Assembly: GCA_964533735.1 (NCBI GenBank) | Contig: CAZHMD010000007.1 | Span: 1 to 64,000 of the forward strand | Direction of reading: 5' to 3' | DNA length: 64,000 bases | DNA from: UBA6107 sp964533735 | Lineage (GTDB): Bacteria; Chloroflexota; Anaerolineae; Anaerolineales; Anaerolineaceae | Shown here: positions 54,652 to 64,000 of the stretch, piece by piece | Position numbering within the stretch: the stretch's first letter is position 1 | Layout: every line of letters starts with the position of its first letter | The notes under the pieces: generated by a model | Databases searched by the model: none | Seen by the model: the letters and a program-made list of their open reading frames with translations, nothing else | What the model was told of the DNA's origin: nothing | Program-made: the position numbers and the translations under genes

Positions 54652-56016
54652 TCACATTTTTTCTTTTAGAGTGTTTTTTATTTCCTGTAATCGTTTTCCA
54701 TGTAACGGATAGAATACCAGGCTGAGGATTGCCAGCAGTGAACCAACTGCTGGGGGAATGCTTACAAATACTCTGAATCCATGAGCCACGCTTGCAGGTT
54801 GCACTGGTAGCAGCGGGTCGTAACCATAGGCGTTTGAAATCCAGCCAAATACAATCGAACTGAATGCATATGCCAGTGTGATGATCATTCCGCTCATGCC
54901 GAGGTACATTCCTTCCCGGCGCTGTCCGGTCTTGATCTCATCCTCATCGATAACATCAGCCGGGGTGACGTAGCCCATCAACAATAATCCCGCCAATGCT
55001 ATCCCCATCACGACGGCAATGAATATCACGGCTGTGAGGGATTGCGCGAAAAACAGGGGGATGGTTGAAACACCCATCAGAGTGTACGCGATGAACAAAT
55101 TCGTGCGGGGTTCAAACCGCGGGGCGAGGACTCTTTTCCAGGGGTACAACGCGGCCGCGGCAACTATGAAGATTGTTCCGAGGACGATTGTGGTGGCGGT
55201 TGGATCCAGTCCCAGGCTGTACTTGATATAAAAGGCCAATCCGGATGTCACCACGGCAGTTGAAAAATTCCGCATCATCTGGGCGGTGACAATGGTTAGG
55301 AAGCTGCGGTTCATAAAGGTAGCCTTGAGCGCTTGACCAAAAGGAATACCCTTGTTGTACATACTTGATTTGCGTTCAAACATTCCCCTGGTGGCAATGA
55401 GCAACGCCAATGCGGTTGTAACCCCCAGGAATATCCCCATCCCCGGCCAACCCACAACCCGCGCCAGGCTGATCGGCAGCGCGGCACCGATGATCAAACC
55501 GATTACCTGGAAAAGGTTCATCCTTGTGGCAATGCTGGTGCGGTCTTTGTAGCCAGAGAACATCTCGGGATAGGCGGCATAGTAAGTGGTTTGTACGATG
55601 GTAGCCATGGTTTCAAACAGGAAAAGGCCAACAATGAACCACACCAGTAATGCAGTCGGATGGTTCCTCCCTGAAAATGGCACGAGGAAGAGCAGGGAAA
55701 AGAAAACCGCATATGGGATGGTCCCGAACAAGACATAGGGAATGCGCCTACCCCAGATGGTCTTTGTCCGGTCCGAAATGTACCCCATCAGGGGATTGTT
55801 GAGTGCATTATAAATTGCGTAGCCGGTCATGACCGCCGCTGCCACCGCTGGTGCCATGGTGTGTACATCCACGTAAAAAAACAGGAGGACAGCCCCAATC
55901 GCCTGGTAGGGTAATGCGCACCCTAGGTTGCCGAGACTGTATGCCCACTGCTGTGCGTTGGTGGTTTTAATAACTGAATGCCGTACAAGAGGGTTGATAA
56001 GTTTTATCTTGGACAT
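54652..56016 (-). CDS. GPH family sugar:cation symporter (MelB-like MFS)
   Basis: A 454-residue transporter with about twelve membrane helices. The glycoside-pentoside-hexuronide family is shown by WAYSLGNLGCALPYQAIGAV, NALNNPLMGYISDRTKTIWGRRIPY (in two parts; the loop 2-3 motif) and GYVTPADVIDEDEIKTGQR, the conserved acidic cytoplasmic loop. It imports a glycoside or hexuronide with sodium or protons. It is leftward, back to back with the uronate operon through a shared terminator, so its regulation is separate. Given the family name, a hexuronide substrate is attractive but not shown. An SDR gene lies 37 bp upstream in the same direction and is likely co-transcribed. Confidence 0.88.
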   Translation of the reverse strand: MSKIKLINPLVRHSVIKTTNAQQWAYSLGNLGCALPYQAIGAVLLFFYVDVHTMAPAVAAAVMTGYAIYNALNNPLMGYISDRTKTIWGRRIPYVLFGTIPYAVFFSLLFLVPFSGRNHPTALLVWFIVGLFLFETMATIVQTTYYAAYPEMFSGYKDRTSIATRMNLFQVIGLIIGAALPISLARVVGWPGMGIFLGVTTALALLIATRGMFERKSSMYNKGIPFGQALKATFMNRSFLTIVTAQMMRNFSTAVVTSGLAFYIKYSLGLDPTATTIVLGTIFIVAAAALYPWKRVLAPRFEPRTNLFIAYTLMGVSTIPLFFAQSLTAVIFIAVVMGIALAGLLLMGYVTPADVIDEDEIKTGQRREGMYLGMSGMIITLAYAFSSIVFGWISNAYGYDPLLPVQPASVAHGFRVFVSIPPAVGSLLAILSLVFYPLHGKRLQEIKNTLKEKM

Positions 56017-56053
56017 GCGTGGTTTTCTAAATATTATCCTCTAACTACGATTA

Positions 56054-57076
56054 TCAATTACCTGGCGAGATCGGATAAGCCCGTTCGTAAGCACTGATTA
56101 TGGCATCCCATTTCTGGTCAGCCTCATTGTTTATAGTTCGCCTGGCTGGATCTGCGTCAAACCAGGCGATGGTGCGTTTCACACCCTCAGCCCACGGTAC
56201 TTTACAATCGAATTCCGGCACAAAGCGTTTGATCTTGGAATTATCAAAGACCACGCTGTTGATCTTGTCGCCGATCAAAGAACCCGTATAGTGGTCGTTC
56301 CACATCGCGAGCAAATCAGAGGAAATGTGGATGAGATTTGGCGCAACCCCGAGGGATGAGTAGGTTTGCAGATAGAGCTGGTTCCATGTAAGCACCTCAT
56401 CGGAGGTGATATGAAAGGCTTCTCCAATGGCATTAACATTGCCGAAAAGTCCCACCATGCCGACGGCGAAATCAGCATTCCAGGTGCATACCCACAACGA
56501 TGTGCCGTCACCAGGAACGATGACCTTTTTTCCCTGGCGCATACGGTTGATTATGGTGTAAGGGTTTTGCCAATCAGTAACACACAATGGCAGTTGAGAG
56601 GGACCGTAGGTCAGGGATGGTCGTACGATGGTGACTGGAAAACCCTTTTCACGATATGCATTCTTCAGGTTTTCCTCACAGGCGATCTTGTCGCGGGAGT
56701 ACTGCCAGTAAGGATTCTCAAGGGGGGTTTCTTCAGTGATCAGGTAGTGTGCTGGAGGTTTTTGATAGGCACTGGCAGAGCTGATGAAAATAAATTGCCT
56801 GGTCTTCCCGTTGAAAAGAGAAATATCGCGCTCAACATCTGCCGGGGTGAACGCAATCCAATCCACCACCACGTCGAAGGATTGATCAGATAAAATATCC
56901 GCAAGTTGATTCGTTTCTGCGTGGAAATCCGCGACAAGCGTATGCGCGCCATCCGGAACCGCATACTTGGTGGACTGAGCACGCGTAAGGATCGTGAGAT
57001 CCATCCCCCGTTTGACTGCCAGCTCAGCGCATGCCGAACTGATCAAACCGGTACCGCCAATGAAGAGCACTCTCAT
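56054..57076 (-). CDS. Extended SDR, NAD-dependent epimerase/dehydratase family
   Basis: A 340-residue cytoplasmic protein with an N-terminal Rossmann motif MRVLFIGGTGLISSACA and the active-site pair in YSRDKIACE (YxxxK). The FISSASAYQKPP segment supplies the catalytic Ser. The C-terminal half (VRPSLTYGPSQLP, FHITSDEVLTWNQLY) is that of nucleotide-sugar or sugar-acid-modifying extended SDRs related to plant CSP41-like proteins. The start at 57076 has GGAGGT 6 bp upstream; an in-frame ATG at 57097 is less well placed. It is followed by the GPH symporter gene, suggesting it acts on the imported sugar or a derivative, but the reaction is unknown. Confidence 0.82.
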   Translation of the reverse strand: MRVLFIGGTGLISSACAELAVKRGMDLTILTRAQSTKYAVPDGAHTLVADFHAETNQLADILSDQSFDVVVDWIAFTPADVERDISLFNGKTRQFIFISSASAYQKPPAHYLITEETPLENPYWQYSRDKIACEENLKNAYREKGFPVTIVRPSLTYGPSQLPLCVTDWQNPYTIINRMRQGKKVIVPGDGTSLWVCTWNADFAVGMVGLFGNVNAIGEAFHITSDEVLTWNQLYLQTYSSLGVAPNLIHISSDLLAMWNDHYTGSLIGDKINSVVFDNSKIKRFVPEFDCKVPWAEGVKRTIAWFDADPARRTINNEADQKWDAIISAYERAYPISPGN

Positions 57077-57156
57077 CTTTACCTCCGCTTCATGCAATCA
57101 ACGGAAAATGCTTAATTTGATCGTAACCGACCCAAATTTTCCCGCAAACAAATAGG

Positions 57157-57360
57157 TCAATCAACCCCGTGGGAATTTCCACTGCCTTCGAGCAGGTGAT
57201 TCACCGCGGCTTCTTCATTGCTGCCTTTGTAGATTTCGATGTCGGTTACTTTACGGAACTTGTGTTCAAACACATGGTAGATGCCATTTTCCTGGATCAG
57301 CCAGCGATTGCCAAATAGTACCTTGATATTCTTTTCCGCTAGGGCTTCCAATATTTTCAT
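57157..57360 (-). CDS. Small conserved-looking protein of unknown function (67 aa)
   Basis: A 67-residue soluble protein beginning MKILEALAEKNIKVLFGNRW, with a central YHVFEHKFRKVTDIEIYKG. It has a GGGAG ribosome site 7-8 bp before the ATG and ordinary codon use, so it is probably a real gene. No family is recognised. It resembles short proteins annotated as uncharacterised in other bacteria only in general character. It may share a promoter with the two genes after it. Confidence 0.5.
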   Translation of the reverse strand: MKILEALAEKNIKVLFGNRWLIQENGIYHVFEHKFRKVTDIEIYKGSNEEAAVNHLLEGSGNSHGVD

Positions 57361-57502
57361 TTTATTGCTCCCGTAAGTTCGTCGCTTTATGAACTGTTGT
57401 TTCCCAAATTACTGGTAAACTTCATCGCAACACAAACTATACGGATATTTTATAATAACAGTATAATGGCAGCTTCAGTTACGCCAAACTTAGCGAGGAT
57501 TG
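57361..57502. promoter_or_regulatory. Divergent promoter region with two TATAAT boxes
   Basis: TATAAT occurs at 57451-57456 and 57462-57467, 36 and 47 bp before the rightward hydrolase gene. A matching -35 box is not evident. The region also must hold the leftward promoter of the 67-residue gene. Confidence 0.4.
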
Positions 57503-58723
<1,221 letters not shown>

Positions 58724-58757
58724 TTATGTAATATTCGAATACCAAGTGGTTGGAGAT

Positions 58758-58794
58758 AAAAGCGCTCTGTTGATAGAAACGGAGCGCTTTTGAG
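58758..58794 (+). terminator. Intrinsic terminator after the M20 hydrolase gene
   Basis: AAAAGCGCTC (58758-58767) pairs with GAGCGCTTTT (58782-58791), giving a 10-bp stem with a 14-base loop and a T-rich end. It is 35 bp after the stop codon. Confidence 0.75.
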
Positions 58795-58846
58795 TTAATA
58801 AACCGCATATTTCTGTTAACCATGTATCTTTGTCTACAATTTGTTG

Positions 58847-58883
58847 GTTGTATTATACGCAATATAGTTGTATTATACGCAAT
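58847..58883. repeat. Two direct repeats with 20-bp period upstream of iclR-type gene
   Basis: GTTGTATTATACGCAAT occurs at 58847-58863 and again at 58867-58883. Each contains an imperfect palindrome (TTG...CAA ends). The 20-bp period places both copies on the same face of DNA. The second copy overlaps the predicted -35 box, as expected for an autoregulatory IclR site. Confidence 0.7.
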
Positions 58884-58896
58884 TAGTATGTAAAAT
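58868..58896 (+). promoter_or_regulatory. Predicted promoter of the IclR-type gene and its operon
   Basis: -35 TTGTAT (58868-58873), 17-bp spacer, -10 TAAAAT (58891-58896). It lies 20 bp before the start codon and is overlapped by the second direct repeat. Confidence 0.5.
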
Positions 58897-58916
58897 CTAT
58901 ACATCTCAGAGGAATC

Positions 58917-59666
58917 ATGCCTGAAATCCAATCTCTTGCCCGCGGTCTTAAAATATTATCCATATTGTCTGAATCCTCAGATGGGGGTTCAATTGTTGAG
59001 ATCGCCAGCGAATTGGGGATTGATAAAGGCAGCGCCTCACGATTGATGAGTACTCTCGTGAATTATGGGTTTGCTGAAAAAGAACCGGTTTCAAGACGGT
59101 TCCTCCTCGGTCCTCAAGTGGTGGTGCTCAGCCGCAGCCTGTTAAGCCGAATGCCATTAAGGGATGTTGCAAAACCATTTTTACGCGAGTTAATGAGAAT
59201 CACAGGTGAATGTGCCCACATTGGCGTTTTCTCCCGGGGTAAGGTTTTATACATCGACCAGGTAGAATCACCTGCCTCACTGCGGGTAAATGCAGAGGTG
59301 GGTTTCATGGCTCCTCTGCATTGCACAGCCCTGGGAAAAGTTCTGCTTGCCTTTGGTCGTCATCCTATCCCTGAGAATCTTGAACATTATACGAATGCCA
59401 CGTTGGTGACTCGTGAATCTCTGCGTAAGAATCTGGAAATGGTGAAGGAGAAGGGGTACGGAATCGATGACGAGGAATTCGACATGGGTGTGCGCTGCAT
59501 CGCGGCCCCGATAGTTGATTTTAGGGAAAAGGTTGTTGGCAGTATTGGTATTTCCGGACCGCTAACCCGTATGACTTCATCAAGGATGAAATCTTTGGCA
59601 GAACAGGTGCTTTTGATCAGTCGCCAGTTGAGCGATAAGATGAAATTTAACCGGGTTGGCGAGTAA
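58917..59666 (+). CDS. IclR family transcriptional regulator
   Basis: A 249-residue regulator. The N-terminal winged helix-turn-helix is clear (SLARGLKILSILSESS, SIVEIASELGIDKGSASRLMS, YGFAEKEPVSRRFLLG), followed by the IclR effector domain (VLYIDQVESPASLRV, APLHCTALGKVLLAF, GYGIDDEEFDMGVRCIAAPI, VVGSIGISGPLTRM). AGAGGA lies before the ATG. It is the first gene of a rightward set with a thiamine enzyme, transketolase halves and an isomerase, which it probably controls. Direct repeats upstream are its likely sites. The effector is unknown. Confidence 0.93.
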   Translation: MPEIQSLARGLKILSILSESSDGGSIVEIASELGIDKGSASRLMSTLVNYGFAEKEPVSRRFLLGPQVVVLSRSLLSRMPLRDVAKPFLRELMRITGECAHIGVFSRGKVLYIDQVESPASLRVNAEVGFMAPLHCTALGKVLLAFGRHPIPENLEHYTNATLVTRESLRKNLEMVKEKGYGIDDEEFDMGVRCIAAPIVDFREKVVGSIGISGPLTRMTSSRMKSLAEQVLLISRQLSDKMKFNRVGE

Positions 59667-59687
59667 CCCATATAAGTGAGTGTGAAA

Positions 59688-61574
59688 ATGGTTAACCAAT
59701 CGCGTGAACAAACTTTAAATCACCGCATCCAGAGAGCAGCAACGATTTCAAGTGCGGGAGGTTTACAGATTGCCAGGCAATCTGGATTACTCCCACGCAA
59801 AGTTACACTAACTCTCTCAGAAGCCATTGTTTTGGGACTGATAGATCAGGGTGTCAGGACTTTTTACGCGGTTTTCGGACATGGCTCAACCGAGGTTGGC
59901 GAGGTACTCCGCATCTACCAGGAAGCTGGTGTGGTTAGTGTTTTTGGGGTACATAGTGAGGTTGAAGCCTCGCATGCAGCTGCTGCCTTGCGGTGGGTAA
60001 CCGGCGAAAAGGCAGCCGTGGTCACCTCTATTGGTCCGGGTGCATTACAGGCTCTGGCAGCCTCACTCGTTCCTGCCTCTGACGGAATTGGCGTTTGGTA
60101 CCTGTTCGGAGATGAGACCACCCAGGATGAGGGATTCAATATGCAACAGATTCCCATTCACCAGCAGGCTGGTTTCTTAAAATTAGCTTCAGTTATGGGA
60201 GTTGCGTACTCCCTGCACACCCCGTTAGCCTTGCCTGTTGCGCTCAGAGCGGGCAGCACAATTGTGGACCATCCATACCGACCCGGTCCTTTTTACCTGC
60301 TCTTGCCGATGAATACTCAGGCAGAAATAATGGAGGATTTTAACCTGGATGAGATTTTCTGGCAGCCTCCATTGCGTATGGGGTGTGCTGACGGGAATTA
60401 CGAATCTGCAGTGAAAATGATCCAATCCGCAAAACGTATCGTCATTAAGGCGGGCGGGGGTGCAATTGAAACAAAGGGAGAACTGCAGAGGTTATTAGAC
60501 CTTTCCGGAGGTGTGTTGGTGCATACTCCCATTGCCACCGGTTGTGTCCCATACTCTCATCCGGCTAACATGGGTGTGGGAGGCTCAAAAGGATCCATCT
60601 GCGGAAATTTCGCCATGGAAAATGCGGATTTACTGATCGCAGTGGGAACGCGTACAGTGTGTCAATCCGATTCCTCTCGTACAGCATACCCAAACGTGGA
60701 GAAGGTTATCAATATCAATGCTGACATCAGTGACGCCCTCCACTACAACCAAACACTTCCCTTGGTTGGTGACATCCATTCGACATTAAGTCACTTGAAT
60801 GATGTCATCGAGAAGTCAGGTCCAGGCAGGAAGAAAGAAAAGTGGTTATTGGATTGCTCAGCTAAGAAACGTACCTGGCAGGGAATGAAGCAAAAGCGCA
60901 TAACCGCCCCGGTATTATTTGACCCTTACTGGCAGCAGGAAGTACTTACCCAACCGGCAGCCATTATTACCGCCCTGGAATGGGCAAGAATCAATAATGC
61001 CATCTCCTTTTTTGATGCGGGAGATGTTCAAGCAAACGGTTTCCAACTTGTGGAGGATGAAGAACACGGCAAAACCTTCACTGAAACCGGTGCCAGTTAC
61101 ATGGGTTTTGCGGTGTCAGCCATGCTGGCAACCGGCACAGCCAGGCAACCGTTTTATGGACTGGCGTTTACCGGCGATGGCTCCTTTACCATGAATCCCC
61201 AGGTTTTGATCGATGGCGCTGAGCACGGTGCGCGGGGCTGCATTCTCCTGCTGGACAACGGCAGGATGGCAGCAATCTCTGGGCTGCAGATTGACCAATA
61301 CGGCAGAGATTTTGCCACAGCCAATCACATTCAGGTGGATTACCTAGCATGGGCGAGCGCTGTTCCGGGTGTCTTGGCTCTTGATGCCGGAGTTACGCCA
61401 GACAGTCTGAAAGCCGCGCTTGAGAAGGTAGGGCAACACACCGGATTATCGATGATTAGGGTTAAGGTCTATTATGGATCCAATGAGCTGGGTGGTATGG
61501 GGGTCTATGGTCGTTGGAATGTTGGTAATTGGTGCCAAGATACCCAGCGCTTGAGGCACGAGATCGGATTATAG
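59688..61574 (+). CDS. Thiamine-diphosphate enzyme, IolD-like
   Basis: A protein of about 628 residues with the three domains of the acetohydroxyacid-synthase/IolD superfamily. The pyrimidine domain (about 45-215) has FYAVFGHGSTEVGEVL, reminiscent of the FGHGN segment of IolD, and the activating Glu in GVHSEVEASHAAAALRW. The middle domain includes VIKAGGGAIETKGELQRLL; the pyrophosphate domain (about 430-600) has FTGDGSFTMNPQVLIDGAEHG and DNGRMAAISGLQ. IolD hydrolyses a cyclic diketone in inositol catabolism; the true substrate here is unknown. The start is uncertain: ATG 59688 is used because AAGTGAG lies in front, but GTG at 59676 is possible. It is followed by transketolase genes, so it is likely part of a sugar-like pathway. 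Confidence 0.78.
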   Translation: MVNQSREQTLNHRIQRAATISSAGGLQIARQSGLLPRKVTLTLSEAIVLGLIDQGVRTFYAVFGHGSTEVGEVLRIYQEAGVVSVFGVHSEVEASHAAAALRWVTGEKAAVVTSIGPGALQALAASLVPASDGIGVWYLFGDETTQDEGFNMQQIPIHQQAGFLKLASVMGVAYSLHTPLALPVALRAGSTIVDHPYRPGPFYLLLPMNTQAEIMEDFNLDEIFWQPPLRMGCADGNYESAVKMIQSAKRIVIKAGGGAIETKGELQRLLDLSGGVLVHTPIATGCVPYSHPANMGVGGSKGSICGNFAMENADLLIAVGTRTVCQSDSSRTAYPNVEKVININADISDALHYNQTLPLVGDIHSTLSHLNDVIEKSGPGRKKEKWLLDCSAKKRTWQGMKQKRITAPVLFDPYWQQEVLTQPAAIITALEWARINNAISFFDAGDVQANGFQLVEDEEHGKTFTETGASYMGFAVSAMLATGTARQPFYGLAFTGDGSFTMNPQVLIDGAEHGARGCILLLDNGRMAAISGLQIDQYGRDFATANHIQVDYLAWASAVPGVLALDAGVTPDSLKAALEKVGQHTGLSMIRVKVYYGSNELGGMGVYGRWNVGNWCQDTQRLRHEIGL

Positions 61575-61582
61575 GAGCCTTT

Positions 61583-62431
61583 ATGACGGTACTGACCCAG
61601 GAACGTATTTCTTATCTTGAAGCGATGGCAGGAAACTTGCGCGCTGAAAGCCTGACGCTCATTCACCGGCGTGGAGCCGGCCATCCCGGGGGAGCTTTGT
61701 CTGCCGCTGAGATACTCACTGTTTTATATTTCCACGTGATGAACATCGATCCGAAAGATCCTCATAAACCTGGACGGGATAGGTTTATCCTCAGCAAGGG
61801 GCATGCCTCGGCAGTACTCTATGCCGCATTGACCAGGCGGGGTTTCTTCAAGATCACCGAACTGGATAACTGGGGTGAAGTGGATTGTCCGCATCAGGGG
61901 CATCCGGATCGCTTGAAGACACCCGGTGTGGATATGACCAGCGGTATCCTCGGGCATGGGGTGGCTATCGGGTCAGGACTTGCACTGGCAGCGCGCATGA
62001 ACAAATCTGCTTCCCGCACCTATGTCCTCATCGGTGATGGAGAATCCCAGGCTGGCATCATCTGGGAGGGTGCAGCTGTTGCAGCGAAATATCGCCTTTC
62101 AAACCTGGTCGTCATCCTTGATCTGAATGATGTGCAGTTGGATGGTCCGGTACATGAAATCATGCCAATGGACCATATTGCAGATCGTTGGAATGCCTGC
62201 GGTTGGTATGTGATTGAAGTCAACGGTCACAATGTTCGCCAGCTTGTCGAAGCGTTCGACTTAACCCGGGAAGTGCACGATAAACCCATCTTAATTATTG
62301 CCAGGACCACAAAAGGCAAGGGGGTTTCCTTTATGGAAAACGATGCCTACTGGCACGGTAACGTGCCCAACTCCGACCAGCTCAAAAAAGCCCTGGCTGA
62401 ACTTGAGGTGAGGCAGGTGACTCATGGCTGA
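61583..62431 (+). CDS. Transketolase, N-terminal subunit
   Basis: A 282-residue thiamine-diphosphate-binding half of a split transketolase. Motifs: RRGAGHPGGALSAAEIL, RFILSKGHASAVLYAALTR, GILGHGVAIGSGLALAAR, GDGESQAGIIWEGAAVAAKY with the metal site, and LDLNDVQLDGPV. Start at 61583, with AGGAG 6-7 bp upstream; the open frame reaches back to 61529 in the preceding gene. The partner gene overlaps its end by 8 bp, so the subunits are made together. Split transketolases serve both the pentose phosphate pathway and special sugar routes such as those for apiose or sulfoquinovose. Confidence 0.92.
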   Translation: MTVLTQERISYLEAMAGNLRAESLTLIHRRGAGHPGGALSAAEILTVLYFHVMNIDPKDPHKPGRDRFILSKGHASAVLYAALTRRGFFKITELDNWGEVDCPHQGHPDRLKTPGVDMTSGILGHGVAIGSGLALAARMNKSASRTYVLIGDGESQAGIIWEGAAVAAKYRLSNLVVILDLNDVQLDGPVHEIMPMDHIADRWNACGWYVIEVNGHNVRQLVEAFDLTREVHDKPILIIARTTKGKGVSFMENDAYWHGNVPNSDQLKKALAELEVRQVTHG

Positions 62432-63383
62432 GATGTCGATGCGTGAAGGTTATGGTCGTGCACTAGCGCTTTATGCCGCAATTAATCCAAAGGTGGTTGT
62501 TGTGGATGTCGATACTTCTGCTTCCACCCTCTCAAATTTCTTCGCAAAAGAGTATCCGCAACGCTTTTTTAATGTAGGCATAGCAGAACCCTGCGCAGTG
62601 GATGTGGGGGTTGGCTTGGCACTGGGTGGATTCATCCCCTTCGTCAATGCATTTGCTGCTCTCCTTGCATTGCGCTCGTTGGAGCAGATTCGCACGTGTG
62701 TGTGCTATGCCAACACGAATGTCAAGATAGCCGCCAGTTATGCCGGGTTGTCGGATTTTAAGGATGGACCGACCCATTTTGCGGTAACCGATATTGCCAA
62801 CATGCGTGCGCTACCCAACATGACGGTCATCGTTCCATGTGATGCAGCCCAGGCTGCAGACTTTGTGCGGCTGGTGGCTGAGTTTGAGGGACCTGTCTAT
62901 TTACGCATCAACCGCGGCAGCACCCTACCTGTGCACCAGCCGGGAACAGAATTAATCATTGGTAAAGGCATCTTGCGTAAAAAGGGGACGGACCTGACGT
63001 TAATTGCCACAGGTTCAATGGTGGGGCGCACTTTACTTGCGGCTCAACAACTCGAGAACGAAAGTATCCAGGCTCGGGTGGTGGAGATACACACTGTTAA
63101 ACCATTAGACCGCGAAATAATACTGAATGCAGCGAAGGAAACAGGCGCGCTGGTCACTGCAGAAGAACATGCCAGGATTGGTGGATTGGGAAGCGCCGTG
63201 GCTGAGCTGTTGGTTGAAACAAATCCTGTGCCAATGGAGCGGGTGGGAATTCAAGACGAGTTCTGTCCGACAGGCCGTAATGTTGAGACTCTGTTGGATT
63301 CTTGCGGATTATCAGTAGCTGATATTGTACAGGCAGCCAGGAAGGTTCTTTCCCGGAAAACTGAGAATTTGGAGGCTAGATGA
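62424..63383 (+). CDS. Transketolase, C-terminal subunit
   Basis: A 319-residue partner with the pyrimidine-binding and C-terminal domains. The catalytic Glu is in RFFNVGIAEPCAVDVGVGLA (normally GIAEQ), and FKDGPTHFAVTDIANMRALPNM matches the substrate-site segment, with the usual Q and E changed (THQ/ED to THF/TD). The C-terminal LITATGSMVG-like TLIATGSMVGRTLLAAQQL and RVVEIHTVKPLDRE are typical. The ATG overlaps the upstream subunit by 8 bp; its stop overlaps the next gene (ATGA). The substitutions near the active site hint that the acceptor is not an ordinary pentose phosphate. Confidence 0.9.
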   Translation: MAEMSMREGYGRALALYAAINPKVVVVDVDTSASTLSNFFAKEYPQRFFNVGIAEPCAVDVGVGLALGGFIPFVNAFAALLALRSLEQIRTCVCYANTNVKIAASYAGLSDFKDGPTHFAVTDIANMRALPNMTVIVPCDAAQAADFVRLVAEFEGPVYLRINRGSTLPVHQPGTELIIGKGILRKKGTDLTLIATGSMVGRTLLAAQQLENESIQARVVEIHTVKPLDREIILNAAKETGALVTAEEHARIGGLGSAVAELLVETNPVPMERVGIQDEFCPTGRNVETLLDSCGLSVADIVQAARKVLSRKTENLEAR

Positions 63384-64000
63384 AAATCGCATTGATCAAT
63401 GAAATCAGCGCGGCAGCCAGAAACGCAGATATCCTGCGAGCTCTGGATGGACGCGGACACGAGGTATTAAACCTGGGTAATACTTCCGCACAAGACACCC
63501 TGCCGCTCCAGTATATTCATACCGGATTAATGTCAGCACTGCTGCTTCACCTTAAAGCGGTTGACTTTGTAGTTGGAGGTTGCGGAACTGGATTGGGTTA
63601 TCTCAATTCGGTTCTCCAGTATCCGGGTGTGGTTTGCGGTCATATCCTTTCACCATTGGATGCCTGGTTGTTCGCGCGTATCAACGCAGGCAATTGTGTA
63701 TCTCTGGCTCTCAACCAGGGGTATGGTTGGGCGGGTGAGATAAACCTCAAAATGATCTTTGACGAATTATTTACAACCGAAAGAGGTGCGGGATTTCCGG
63801 CGCATCGCGCGGAACCGCAGCGCAACTCGCGCCAGCTCCTGGCAGAGGTTTCTGCAGCCACGCACAAGTCCTTTCCTGAGATTCTCCGCGGTTTGCCTGT
63901 CTCCGTTACACAACATAGTTTGGATTTTCCAGCTTTTAAGCCTGTTTTCTTGAAGGCAGTCAATAATGATCCGGAAATAACGAAGGCGGTTTCTTCACTA
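63380..64000 (+). CDS. RpiB/LacA/LacB-family sugar isomerase (3' end cut off by window)
   Basis: 207 codons are open to the right edge, beginning MKIALINEISAAARNADIL. The fold is that of ribose-5-phosphate isomerase B: VDFVVGGCGTGLGYLNSVLQ (the family GGCGTGxG-type anion loop), GVVCGHILSPLDAWLFARIN and NCVSLALNQGYGWAGEINLK. It is longer than RpiB (about 150), with a C-terminal extension after AGFPAHRAEPQRNSRQLL that continues past the window. Long members of this family include DhuI (deoxyhexulose-uronate isomerase) and isomerases in erythritol and sulfosugar pathways. ATGA overlap with the transketolase gene and GGAGG upstream make it part of the same operon. Confidence 0.83.
   Translation, partial: MKIALINEISAAARNADILRALDGRGHEVLNLGNTSAQDTLPLQYIHTGLMSALLLHLKAVDFVVGGCGTGLGYLNSVLQYPGVVCGHILSPLDAWLFARINAGNCVSLALNQGYGWAGEINLKMIFDELFTTERGAGFPAHRAEPQRNSRQLLAEVSAATHKSFPEILRGLPVSVTQHSLDFPAFKPVFLKAVNNDPEITKAVSSL

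Overview
The window looks like chromosomal DNA of an anaerobic, saccharolytic Chloroflexi bacterium of the class Anaerolineae. This is an inference from three things: lipoproteins whose mature N-termini are Thr/Pro/Ala-rich linkers (positions 12935-11892 and 37621-39252), mid-range GC, and a gene repertoire of ABC sugar importers, fused 2-oxoacid dehydrogenase E1, cyclic glucan synthase and hybrid AraC-type regulators. No rRNA, tRNA, CRISPR array, insertion sequence or prophage was seen. Genes are densely packed, often with ATGA-type overlaps and clear AGGAGG-like ribosome sites.

Layout. 1-1255 (-): the start of a large MalF-type sugar permease, cut by the window edge. 1544-6302 (+): a phosphatase-superfamily enzyme and a secreted lipoprotein nuclease. 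6436-15020 (-): a seven-gene operon coding for a BMP-type (nucleoside-type) ABC importer followed by the three subunits of a xanthine-dehydrogenase-family molybdenum hydroxylase, probably purine salvage or catabolism. 15439-25475 (+): a tandem universal stress protein followed 2 bp later by a 2982-residue cyclic beta-1,2-glucan synthase. 25654-31833 (+): fused E1 and E2 of a 2-oxoacid dehydrogenase, a type I glutamine synthetase and a DUF4230 membrane-anchored protein.

31979-54610 is the centrepiece: a pectin/rhamnogalacturonan and hexuronate locus. A divergent cytoplasmic one-protein hybrid regulator (sugar-binding domain, histidine kinase, receiver, AraC DNA-binding domain) faces an Lpl-type ABC importer, then GH4, GH105 and GH28 glycosidases, an IolB/KduI-type isomerase and KduD. 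A LacI regulator with a perfect 32-bp double operator divides this from uxaC, uxaE, an SDR fructuronate reductase, a LarA-family nickel-pincer enzyme, a BASS-type membrane carrier, 6-phosphogluconate dehydrogenase and KDG kinase. Mannonate dehydratase and KDPG aldolase are not in the window, while a LarA-like enzyme and Gnd are. This raises the possibility that mannonate is epimerised to gluconate and drained through 6-phosphogluconate.

54652-58723: a GPH-type sugar symporter, an extended SDR, a 67-residue orphan and a YgeY-like M20 hydrolase. 58917-64000 (+): an IclR regulator with a repeated operator-like sequence, an IolD-like thiamine enzyme, a split transketolase and the start of an RpiB/LacA/LacB-family isomerase. 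This last set looks like a carbohydrate pathway whose substrate cannot be named from the window and which continues past its right edge.
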